This document shows, in pieces, positions 20,262-29,586 of a DNA stretch of 64,000 bases. The notes below the pieces were generated by a model that was given only the letters and a program-made list of their open reading frames with translations, had not been told where the DNA came from and searched no databases. How positions within the stretch are numbered: position 1 is the stretch's first letter; each line of letters opens with the position of its first letter. The DNA is from Fallopia convolvulus (Eukaryota > Streptophyta > Magnoliopsida > Caryophyllales > Polygonaceae). A program made the position numbers and the translations under genes. Location of the stretch: assembly GCA_964016875.1 (NCBI GenBank), contig OZ024730.1:43478943-43542942 (forward strand), read 5' to 3'.

Positions 20262-21303
20262 TCAGAGATCTTTTGCAGTCCAGGCGAACACGTCGCGGGA
20301 CCCAGCAAGCAGAGCCTCTAGTGACGCTGCTGCATCCCCAGTAAGACAACCCCCGAGGTAGATCTTCTCGGATTTGTTTTCGAAGGGGGTAATCACCCTT
20401 CTTTCTGCCTCGGGGGTGGGTATTGTGAAATCCCGGACCTCGAGGTCTGCTTCGCCTGAAGTCTCTACCATGAACAAGGAGCATTTTTGTTTAGCCGAGG
20501 TCATGTAGCAGACGCGGCCCTCTTCTTGGTTGCCCTTCACCTCTCTGACACCTCCGCTGGTGGGGAACTTCATTTTAAGGTGGTAGATGGAGACTACCGC
20601 CTGGAATTTCATCAAGGAGACTCTCCCGATGATTGCATTGTAGGCCGAGGGCAGGTGCACCACCGTAAATTCTATCGCCTCGGTTCTCGTTGTCGAGCCA
20701 GTACCGAGGGTCATCCACAGGTCTATGAGACCAGCGACTATTTCCCGAGAAGGAGGTGAGCTTCCCAGCGTAGGGCCTCAAAGATGTCGCGGAGATCCTC
20801 AGCTGCTCGAAAGCGCCAAAATACATGATGTCCACGGAGGAACTCGTGTCCACCAGTATCCGCTTCACTATCTTCGAGCCCAATTGAGAGTGTATCACCA
20901 GGGGGTCGGAGTGGGGCATATGGAGTCCTTCGGCGTCCTCGGAGGTGAAGGCCATACCCACGTGGGACTGTGAGGTTTGTGTCACGCTGTATACCGAGAG
21001 CTCATGGTGACTTGCCCTCGCGTATCTCTTTCTTTCCGCCTGGCTCGAACCCGCCAGCGAGGGTCCACCCGAGATGGTGTTGATGTACCCATCGGGCGTC
21101 GCGGCTTGTCCGGAGCGCGACTGCCTCGCCGGAGCTTGTTGCTCTGCGTTGCTTGGTCGGGACCGGGTTGGCTCCTGCTGCACGAGGTTGGCCCCCGACG
21201 CGGGGTTGGCGCGTTTTTTTCTCGTTTGGGTTGTAGGCGGGGCCACCTTTGCCTTTGTAACCTCGTGGCTTCCCGCCGAAGCAGCTCCAACCCCCACCGC
21301 CAC
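20262..21303 (-). pseudogene. Tat protease and linker
   Basis: Aspartic protease region. The active-site loop reads RILVDTSSSVDIMYF at about 20810-20860, where the family has DTGSS or a close variant. The Gly codon is now AGT, which should impair catalysis. INTISGG lies upstream, and the flap/post-flap segment is shifted to another frame (VHLPSAYNAIIGRVSLMKF, about 20610-20670), so there is a frameshift between 20700 and 20780. The PR-RT linker follows with ITPFENKSEKIYLG. It is continuous with gag upstream apart from frameshifts. Confidence 0.8.
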
Positions 21304-22504
21304 GGTTGCCGTAGCGGTTGTTGTTTCTATTGTCGTTGTTGTGGCCTCTTTTGTTATTGTTGTTGCCTTTGTTGTTGTTGCTCTTGTAATCGGCGCGCCG
21401 GTCGTGAGTTTGTGTCATGTACGCGTCCCTCGGGCCGGCGCAGCCACTTTAGCCTTTCCCTTAGCCTCGGTCACGATTTCCTTGTCGGTCCTCGACGTAG
21501 ACCTGTGCCGTGATTCGAGCACACAGGCTCTCATATGTGGTCGGATTCTTGAGAAAAATGCGACACTTGAAATCCCCCTGGCGAAGGTTGCCCATGAGGA
21601 TGTCTCGTACCGACGCCTCGTCGATCTGCGCGATCTCAGCGACCGCGGTGGTGAACCTTGTAAAAAAGGTACCCAGCTTCTCGTTCTCTCCCTGCTCAAT
21701 GCCACGGAGATCGCGCATGTTCTTCTTGCGCTTTCTTGAGCCGTTGAAGTGCCCGACGAAGGACTCGCATAGCTGGGAAAACGAGGCTATCGACTCGACC
21801 TTAAGGCTAGTGAACCACGTCATTGCTGCCTTGTCCAGGGTGGTCGGAAAGATTCGACAGAAAATGGCGTCATTGTAGGAGTTGACGTTCATCTGGACGA
21901 CGTAGTGTTTTATGTGGTCCTCGGGGTCGGCCGTGCCTTCGTAGAGTCCCATTTGCGGCCAATGGAAACCTTTGGGCATGTGTGCTTCTTGGATCTCAGG
22001 CATGAAGGGATTCTTGTATCCACTCTCGACGGATGGGCGAGCAGACTTCGACTTTGACCTCGCCAGAGGGCGTGGCGCGCTTGCCGCTGTTTCGGACAAC
22101 TCCATGTCACGCCTCTCTGAACGTCGCGAACGGGATCGCGAGTTCTGCATCGGATCTCGGGAGGGTCTCTCCGTTGTAGACCCGTTCGTTGGCGCCTCCT
22201 GCCCCGACATATAGCCCGGGACATACGCGGGCACGTACTCGGAGTGAGGTTGCCCCTGGGAGGGGATCGGGACATATGTGGGAGCTTGGCCCTGTTGGTA
22301 CTGCCCGTACCCCGGGTAGGGATACTGGTTGAAAGGAGAGCCACCCTGTTCATACCCCTGGAACGGGTATGGGTTTTGTGGAACGTTGTATGTCCAGCCT
22401 GGCGGGACCACAAAACGGTATCCCGACGGGCCTGCCGTCGTCCAAGGAGGGGTCTCAGCCATATTGTCGGGATGTCGGGGGAAGAAATTGTTTGGACAAG
22501 CCAT
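21304..22504 (-). pseudogene. Tat gag
   Basis: Capsid/nucleocapsid polyprotein from MACPNNFFPR at 22504. The first 150 residues are Tyr/Gly/Pro/Gln-rich, followed by an Arg/Ser-rich stretch. The conserved retrotransposon gag domain reads LYEGTADPEDHIKHYVVQMN, FCRIFPTTLDKAAMTWFTSL, FVGHFNGSRK, LRGIEQGENEKLGTFFTRF and VRDILMGNLRQG. Downstream is an Asn/Gly-rich nucleocapsid-like linker (21300-21400) with frame changes near 21460 and 21415. I see no clean CCHC knuckle. The start lies 82 bp inside the 5' LTR-PBS junction, as expected. Confidence 0.88.
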
Positions 22505-22567
22505 TTTGAGGGGGTTTTAAGGAATTAATGTTTGCACTAAAATGGGAAGCTGCTTAGGATGAAGAGG

Positions 22568-22585
22568 TTCCCACAGACGGCGCCA
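22568..22585 (-). promoter_or_regulatory. Tat primer-binding site
   Basis: Minus strand TGGCGCCGTCTGTGGGAA begins 2 nt inside the 5' LTR. TGGCGCC-type sites pair with the 3' end of a tRNA ending GGCGCCA. Which tRNA is not decided here. Confidence 0.8.
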
Positions 22586-22586
22586 G

Positions 22587-23356
22587 TGATGAAACCCGAA
22601 AAATCAGCTACGCTACGAGACAAGAAACAAGATTATTATATTTGAGTGCAAACACTTGCTCCTTTATTTATGATTCTTCCGTGATAGCGACGTTACAAAC
22701 CTACGAGGTTGATGTACAACTTTGAGAATCACACCTAGACCTCCTACAAGGTTCCGAGATCTCACCTAAATGTAGCGAGGTCGATTCTAAGGGGAGGTAG
22801 ATTTGGGGATGTGACGTAGAGAGTTTTGTGAGTTTCTGTAGTGAGGTTTTTGGTGTGAGCGAGGTCCTTGTACGACTTTGGGGTCTTTTTGTGGGTTTCT
22901 CCTGTCTGTAGCGAGGTCTTTTGACGATGTTCCTATCACGTCGATCTTTAACAAGCAAGAGAGTTCTTGAGTTCAAGTGGTTTTTCGACCCCTTCTTCCT
23001 ACGAGGCTCTTCTCTATTTATAGAGAATTGGGGGCCAAGTTTAGGCCAATGTTCGATGTGGGATGCCGGAAATAAGGGTTTTTGATTGGTCCGAGAATGA
23101 GGTCACTTGTGATTGGTTTGGGAGTGAGGTCGCTGGTGATTGGTTCGGGAGTGAGGTCGCTTGTGATTGGTTCGAGTGGGCGGGTGCGTTAGTAGAGTCG
23201 TTGACGAGGTCGAGACCTCGTCCCGGATAGTTGAGAGACCTCGCGAGGGCGAGAGTTTTGTTTTAAATAATCGGAGGACATGGACGTGGGTCCCTAAATT
23301 TCCTGTGGGGGTCCCTCTGGGCCCACTTTTTGCTTTTACTGTTTTGGACATCATCA
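22587..23356 (-). repeat. Tat element 5' LTR
   Basis: 770 bp, the same length as 13204-13973, with about 13 single-base differences and no indels. It carries the element's promoter and, read on the minus strand, runs from TGATGATGTCC to GGGTTTCATCA. Under the commonly used plant rate of 1.3e-8 per site per year the divergence would mean roughly 0.6-0.7 million years. That figure depends on the rate. Confidence 0.95.
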
Positions 23357-23361
23357 GTACT
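23357..23361. repeat. Target-site duplication of Tat element, right (gtact)
   Basis: gtact, matching 13199-13203. Confidence 0.95.
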
Positions 23362-23467
23362 AAAGGCGAGACTTCTAGAGAGAACATCATATTGCTTTTG
23401 TCAAAATTCACTTTCTCCCCTAACATGTTACAAATATTGGGTGAGTTTGAAAAATAACCCTCAAACA
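23362..23467 (-). mobile_element. LINE-like fragment, copy 2, right half
   Basis: Continues the 13029-13203 copy and matches 176-281, with a few base changes (aaaggCgag against aaaggTgag). Beyond 23467 the two copies diverge completely. Confidence 0.8.
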
Positions 23468-23509
23468 CGGGGTAACCCTCACTTCCCTCCACCTTCTACC
23501 CATTGCGAG

Positions 23510-24085
23510 TTAACTCGACCGTTGACCGAGAACAAAAGAATCTGACCGCCGTTGACCGACAACCAAAGAATATTGTTGATAAAAAAATCTCAACAAAAGG
23601 ATCTTTGTTGACAAAAATTGTCAACAAAAGGATCTTTATTGATAAAAAAAATTGTCAACAAAAGGATCTTGTTGGCAATTTTTGTCAACAAAGGGATCTT
23701 TATTGATAAAAAATTGTCAACAAAAGTATCTTGTTTACAACAAAATCTCAACGTCAATGAACAATTATTGTCAACATCAACAAAGAATTATTGTCAACGT
23801 CAATAAACAATTATAGTCAACAACCGTCAACAATTGTTGACAACAATTATTGTCAACGTCAACAAATTATTTTCAACAACCGTCAACAATTGTTGACAAC
23901 AATTATTGTCAACGTCAAGAAATAATTATTGTCAACGTCAACAAACAGTTATTATCAACAACTGTCAACAACTGTCAACAATTGTTGACAACAATTATTG
24001 TCAACTTCAACAAACAATTATTGTCAATGTCAACCAACAACTATTGACAACAATTATTGTCAACGTCAACAAAAAATTATTGTCA
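23510..24085. repeat. GTCAAC-rich degenerate tandem array
   Basis: A mosaic of short units built from ttgtcaac, gtcaacaaa and aattattgtcaacgtcaa. Two sub-blocks are visible. 23575-23740 uses a unit of about 40 bp containing caacaaaaggatctttgttg. 23740-24085 uses a unit of about 24 bp around aattattgtcaacgtcaaca. The word caattgttgacaacaatt is self-complementary and recurs, so the array can form hairpins. Several long plus-strand frames cross it but have only N/Q/L/S/T/I-type low-complexity translations, so I do not call genes here. Confidence 0.85.
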
Positions 24086-25655
24086 AGCTTAGTTTAAATT
24101 GCAACTTGATATCTGCAACAAGAAAAAAATACACGTCATACCCATGTGAAATCTCATCATCAAATATGACAGTTTCAACTAGTGAATTCCATCCCAACAG
24201 TCATAATACCACATCATTTTTTCTACTAAAAGGTCTATATTCATTATTTTTCACTCAATTGGTCTTATGTAAACCGATTTCTCGCACTTGAAAAATAGGC
24301 AAACATTCCAACCAAATAGCACAATGCAACTCTGTAACAGAGACACAAAACAATTAATTAACAAATTTCAATGAAAAATACTCCAATTTAGATTTAGACT
24401 AGTCTTAGTTCCCGTGCCCTGCATGGGGTTTTATAGAATTGTAGAATTATTTATTTATATATTTTAAATTTTGATTAAATTGATATAGGTAAAGATATTT
24501 TTTTAAACTATACATATGTAGAAAAATATAAGCATAATATCTAAACCTAGCATATGCATTCAATATAAAAATAAATAAATATCCTAATATTTGTATAATA
24601 AATATCATTAAAAAAATATCTTAATAATCTTCCTATTTTTCATATCCAAAAATAAAAGATTTTAAAAAAAATTAATGGTTATTTTTGTCAAAGATTAGTT
24701 TTAAAAAAAGGTGGTGTGGTCCAATCTAAAAGTGACATGTGTTGTTTAATAATTTTTTTTAACCTCCGTTTTAGGTTATAGTTATGGCCCATGACACCAT
24801 GAACCACTTTCAAGTTTCAATTACAGCAATTTAATACATTTAATAAAAAAACACGATACACCAAATTTCTTTCAAAGTGCAATTTATAAATCCTAGTTTT
24901 CAACCATTTTCAATTTCAAACTTAAACCTTTTTTACCCATCCTTTACAATTTTGAAATTCATAAAGACAAATAGAATATAAGCAAATTATTTAGTAAAAA
25001 AATGAAGAAATTACCTGAAAAAGTGTAGATTTGGAATCTTGAATGCAGTTTCAACTTGAGAACAGACGAACGGTGCCTCCGGCGTGGCTGTGTGTGCAAG
25101 GCGGGGCGAGGCAGGAGTAACGAATCCCCAATCCGGTGATGTGAAGTGTATACTCCATGAGTAAAAATTCCAGCACAACAGAAAATATTAAAATGCGTAA
25201 AAGAAAATATAGAAATCCATGTATATATAATAGGATTTATAGATTGAGATCTAGGTTGGAATTCCCCATCAAATTTAAATGGGGGTGAGAAATGAGAAGT
25301 CTGAAATTGACTGCCATTAAAGACGCTTTTTCTTGTAAGTTGTAATCTCCATTGTGCGTCGTGTCTCTTTGATTGTCTCAGGTATGAATGAAAAGCAACG
25401 AGCGCTTCAATTTCTGACAAAAAAGAAAATTTGTTTTGCTTTAAATTTACAATGGGCTTTTTAACCTAATGGGCCAATTTTTTATATCTATTACTCTTAT
25501 TATTTATCCTAAGATGGGCCCTATATTATTTAGGGGCCAGGGCCACCGCCCTACCTAAACTACCCTATTAGCTTGGCCTACCTAGCAAGAGAACACATTA
25601 TAGGAATAATAAGATCAACAACAATGCGGCCAAAGCCATGTCCCAATTGAAACCG
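24086..25655. other. AT-rich intergenic DNA with a possible Helitron 3' end and an exon-like patch
   Basis: Mostly AT-rich. On the minus strand a possible Helitron 3' terminus ends in CTAG at 24399-24402. It is preceded by an imperfect hairpin (CCCATGC/GCACGGG) 8 nt away, and the next host base is T as required. 25015-25420 (minus) is a GC-richer open patch ending TTTTTCAG|GTAATTT, which resembles the end of an exon. I recognise no product. The stretch 25560-25655 directly precedes the copia element and ends in aaccg, its target duplication. Confidence 0.4.
25651..25655. repeat. Target-site duplication of copia element, left (aaccg)
   Basis: aaccg precedes the 5' LTR and recurs at 54492-54496 after the 3' LTR, 28.8 kb away. 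Confidence 0.85.
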
Positions 25656-25804
25656 TATTAGGATATAAATTATATTTATGTAAAATATCTCTTTGTTATT
25701 ATTTTATATCTTGGATACCAAGAAAGATAAGATCTCTTGGATATCACAAGACCCTTGTATTTAAAACCCTTTTGACATTCAATGGAAATCATCCTTTCAC
25801 ACAA
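25656..25804 (+). repeat. Copia 5' LTR, main part
   Basis: Matches 54338-54486 with 4 substitutions. The last 5 bases of this LTR (ttata) lie at 28100-28104, beyond the Helitron insertion. Added together the length is 154, equal to the 3' LTR. Confidence 0.92.
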
Positions 25805-28099
25805 CTAGAATGCATAGCCCGTCCGTTGGACGGGGCAATAATTATGTTTATGTTTGCTATTTTTAAAATGTACATATTTTTGGTAATTATGAGATAATTT
25901 GAATTAGAATGCAAGTTAAATGTGTAAAAGTATAAATGAGCATGTTAAAGTGGGGGAATTGGATTTCATTACAATCCTTAATTAAGTACATAATAAAAAT
26001 AAAATATTGTACATATATAAACAATATAAGTTCACATATTTCAATTTCATGATGTAATCAAATGATTTTAGAAACTTTTAAAATTCAAATCAACACATCT
26101 TTATAAGAAAAAATATAACTTAATTCATTATTATATATTCATCAATCCTTAATAATAGAAACTAAAGTTTATTGGATTGTGTTGCTAAAAAGTTAGTTTA
26201 AATTATCATAAGTTATTTACTTTATTATCATAAATATTGAACAAAATTTGGAAATCATCATCAAGAAAGAATAATGAAATAGAAATAACATAAATTTTAC
26301 ATGAATGAAACACTATCATTTTGTGTATGTAACATTTATCCCTTTAGCTTTTGTAGTCTTTTCTACTCTCAATCTAGTATTGATCCTTCTTTTTATGTAG
26401 TTTGAGGATTGTCTTCCATTTTTTGCTTAGTAGTGGATGAAAATGATATATACTCATACAAAAGTGATAGACTTATATAGTGAGAAGAAAATTAGAACAT
26501 GAAAGGTTATACATTAAATTTAATCTTTTTTTTTGGTAATGTCAAATGTTGATCTTATCTTTTTTACTTTTGTTTGAAATATCAAAGGTTGTACTTTAAT
26601 GATTTTTATTACTTATGCAATACCAAAGGTTGATGTTATTTTATTGTGTGCTACCATAAGTTAGTAAATTAATAGTGTAATGTCAAGAGTTGATGATATG
26701 ATTTATGTGTAATACAAAAGGTTGATGTTGTTTTGTGTGTAATACCAAAAGTTACAAAATTAATAGTATTAAATTAAGATGAATAATTATTAATCAAATC
26801 CCTTCAACTCTAATAGAAGTCGGTGCACTAATTCCTAATGTTATGCGTCAGCCAAAAGTCAACGTTTTTGCTAAAATGAACAATCAGGTAGTTGTCGATT
26901 CTAGATTAAAATATATGAATACATAATATTTATTCACAATTTTTAATGCTACAACTACATGCAATACACTCAAACCCATTTAGTTGAAATAATAATTTAG
27001 GCTCATAAATAAAAAAAAATTAGGCCTATGAACTAATCTTCACTCATGAATAAAAAGCTCTAACATTTATTATGTTTTTGAGGCTAATATTTTAAGTTGT
27101 AAGATTCTCCACAATTATCAAACTTCTTGAGTCTTGCCTATAAGTCAAGTATTGCAAATTTCTTACACCAACATAAAAAATAATACAATACACTTTATGA
27201 AACAAAACTTAAATATTTATCATGCCAATAGGCCTTGCTGAATCTTTTTAATTTTAAAGGAAAATTTTCATGTACTACCACTTATTAGATGAAACGAATA
27301 AGAGACTATGAAGCAAATACAATTAGCTATAACTTGATAGTAAAGGAAAAACCTTGAATGACAAACACACCCGATACCAAATAACACAATTGTGTTCAAA
27401 AAGTTGGTTTCACTCATAGCACTGTCATCAAATAAGAGCACAACCATCACTTGCATTGTTAGATAGATTTGCATTGGCAAGATCATTGATAATCTAGAAG
27501 GATAAAAAAGACATTCAACAAAAAAAAGACAATTAGAGCAATAAATCAAGGCCCAAAGAAAACACATACTCCGTACATTTTAACGAACATCAATCACCTA
27601 TAGAAATAGGTTCGAGTTGAACGATTTCCTCTTCATTTAAAATGAAATCTTTCTAATATATTTTTTTTGTTTCATTTTTGTTGAAAACTGAAAATGATTT
27701 AGGTGGGGGTTTCTTTATGAAAATGGATTAGTTGGGGGTTGTATTTGTACTTAGCACGATCTTATCTAGCACTTAATATTTATGTTTTATGTATGGTAGT
27801 TAAATTAGATTAGCGATTACAATAAACTTCTCAACAAAACAATGGAAAAATTCATTCTCTAAATTTTAAAAAGAAAAAACTTTTAGTATGATTATAAATA
27901 GATGAATAGCCAAAAACGTTTGTTTTCTTATTAAATCTTATCAAGCATTCATTTAAAGATAAGGATAAGGTTTAAAACGTTTTTCTTAATATGATTTATT
28001 GGTCATTTATTGGTATATTTAAAAATATAAAGCATTTATATATTTCAAAATATAGATCATTTATTAGTCTTTGAGGGAGAGTTTTATATGTTGTATAGA
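25805..28099 (-). mobile_element. Non-autonomous Helitron inserted in the copia 5' LTR
   Basis: 2295 bp, minus strand. The 3' terminus is CTAG (plus ctag at 25805-25808), preceded by 9 nt and a 7-bp perfect hairpin CCCGTCC-AAC-GGACGGG. The 5' terminus is TC (TCTATACAACATATAAAAC). It lies between host A (25804) and T (28100), the A^T target of Helitrons, with no duplication. Excision in silico restores the LTR end and places the PBS directly after it, which confirms both boundaries. It is AT-rich and has no Rep/helicase ORF. A 99-residue hydrophobic frame (27567-27268) is probably chance. Confidence 0.88.
26505..26760. repeat. Degenerate repeats inside the Helitron
   Basis: About five to six imperfect units of about 45-55 bp centred on a word like ataccaaaggttgatgtt, recurring near 26535, 26580, 26625, 26680, 26705 and 26745. 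No function is apparent. Confidence 0.6.
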
Positions 28100-28104
28100 T
28101 TATA

Positions 28105-28116
28105 TGGTATCAACCT
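28105..28116 (+). promoter_or_regulatory. Copia primer-binding site
   Basis: tggtatcaacct starts immediately after the restored LTR end. TGGTATCA is the usual copia PBS start, complementary to initiator tRNA-Met. The following bases (accu versus gagc) deviate, so priming may be weak or the site mutated. Confidence 0.75.
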
Positions 28117-28169
28117 TTTTTCTTATCCTTCTCTTCCTCCGCCTATCTAACCCTAATTTACAATTACGG

Positions 28170-29300
28170 ATGGAAAAGACACCGACTTGCCCGTTGCTCC
28201 GTTCACGCCTGCTGCTCCGGTCACGCATGTTGCTCCGGTCCCCGGTGATCCTGCACAGACCAAGCAATCGACCTATCTTCTCCTTGATGCAATTGGAACT
28301 CTGAACATGGCGTTGCACTTCCCCCAACTCAATATCAAAATGGAACTCCATAATTATACTCTCTGGTGCCATACCATAAAATCATCGCTTGAATCCTATG
28401 CTATTGAGGGCTTTCTCACGCTTGGGAATGCGCTGCTTGAAACCCTACATATGGCTTCTAGCTCCATAGCGCCACCAGTAGCCAACTTCGCCTTTGTTGA
28501 CTGGACACATAAGGACAATTCATCTTGTTATGGATTCGTTCCACACTTTCGATTACTCTATTGGCTCATGTTGCAAGGGAAAAGACGACAGCCGAGGCAT
28601 GGGGAATTCTTCAGCGGATGTTTTTCGCTCAAACCCGTACTCGATCAATGCATATCAAGCAACAAATGCAGAGTCTCAAGAAAATAAATCTCAGTATTTT
28701 GGAGTATGTCGAGAAAAAGAGAAGCTTTTCCGACGCTCTGGCAGAATGCAATATTATCGTTTCTGATCCCGATTTTATTGAATGTATTTTGAATGGGCTT
28801 GATTCGACCTACTCGGCGTTTTTAACTTCATACAATATATAGAAGGAGCCCATCACCTCTGATGAACTCCTTGGTTTGCTTTTACATGAGGAAGAACATA
28901 TTACCTCATCTTTGAATGTTGTAACTGATTCCTCTCTATCGGCTAACATAGCCAGCCGTGACACTCGCGGACAACCCTCGCACAGCCGCACCAACAATGG
29001 CGTTGATTCTGGGCAATCATCCTCTCGTCCAACATGTCAAATTTTCTTTACACCTGTTCATGCATCTATAAATTGCTAACAAAGAGCCAATCATTTAGAA
29101 TTCTCGCCAACCAATCCCAATTACAATACTCGTGGTGGTGGCCGCGGAGGCAGGCACGGTCGCGGCGGGCGCGACAATCAATCGCGGTCCAATACTGATG
29201 GAACTGCACAATCGTATTATTCTCACCAGGAATCGGCTCCACAGTATAGTTCTCAACCGCCCCTTCGTCAGAATTATTTTCTTGGCCAACAACCGTCTGC
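28170..29300 (+). pseudogene. Copia gag
   Basis: Copia gag of the UBN2 type. The first part reads LPVAPFTPAAPVTH, FPQLNIKMELHNYTLWCHTIK and YAIEGFL, then shifts frame near 28510. The second part reads TTAEAWGILQRMF, RSMHIKQQMQSLKK, FIECILNGLDSTYSAFLTS, a stop at 28840, then LLGLLLHEEEH. A Gly/Arg-rich stretch (RGGGRGGRHGRGGRD, about 29130-29175) lies where a CCHC knuckle is expected; no intact knuckle is seen. The ATG at 28170 is not in the gag frame, so the true start is damaged. Stops also occur near 29080. Confidence 0.8.
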
Positions 29301-29586
29301 CATAGTGGATCCCGATTAGTGTTTTGATTCGGGATCTACCAATCATGTCACATTGGATCTCGATAATCTTTATGTGCACTCTGATTATCTTGGCAAAGAT
29401 GGCTTACAAGTAGATAACGATATGTCTCTTCCTATTACACATTTGGGCAAAACTTCATTACCTGCCTATCCTAAACTAGTCCAACTTCATAATATCCTTT
29501 TTGTTCAACAAATCAAGGAAAATTTACTAAGTGTTTCTCAATTAACTAAAGACAATGATGTTTATATGATTTTTTACCGCACTTGT
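29301..29586 (+). pseudogene. Copia protease and start of the GAG-pre-integrase region
   Basis: The aspartic protease motif CFDSGSTNHVT lies just after a TAG at about 29318-29320, where a Trp codon (TGG) is usual. Conserved features follow: GLGKTSLP-like HLGKTSLPAY, LHNILFVQQIKENLLSVSQL and DNDVYMIFY. The frame is cut at RTCC by the solo-LTR insertion and resumes at 31427 as FVEDKQG. Confidence 0.82.
29582..29586. repeat. Target-site duplication (cttgt) of the 29587-31421 insertion
   Basis: cttgt is repeated at 31422-31426. Removing the insertion and one copy restores the copia frame exactly (RTCC|FVEDKQG). Confidence 0.85.

Larger units (their letters stand above)
13204..23356 (-). mobile_element. 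Ty3/gypsy LTR retrotransposon, Tat lineage
   Basis: Structurally complete 10.15-kb element on the minus strand. It has two 770-bp LTRs (TGATG...CATCA), a 5-bp TSD, a TGGCGCC-type primer-binding site, and gag, protease, RT, RNase H, a second RNase H and integrase in that order. A 3.3-kb 3' region follows, holding a minisatellite and an antisense gene-like unit. The second RNase H between RNase H and integrase, plus the long 3' region, point to the Tat group (Retand/Ogre relatives). The LTRs differ at about 13 of 770 positions by eye, so the insertion is recent. pol carries several nonsense codons and frameshifts, so this copy is not autonomous. Confidence 0.93.

Noticed and set aside
21290..21400. 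Asn-rich low-complexity stretch as a possible prion-like domain.
   Set aside because: It is the nucleocapsid-linker part of a frameshifted gag, and the composition follows from an AAC/AAT-rich repeat.
24959..25420. A 153-codon minus-strand frame in AT-rich DNA.
   Set aside because: No recognisable domain; the 3' end looks like a splice donor but no second exon is evident. Kept only as an exon-like patch.
27268..27567. A 99-codon hydrophobic frame in the Helitron that could be a membrane protein.
   Set aside because: It sits in AT-rich DNA where such frames arise by chance and there is no supporting motif.
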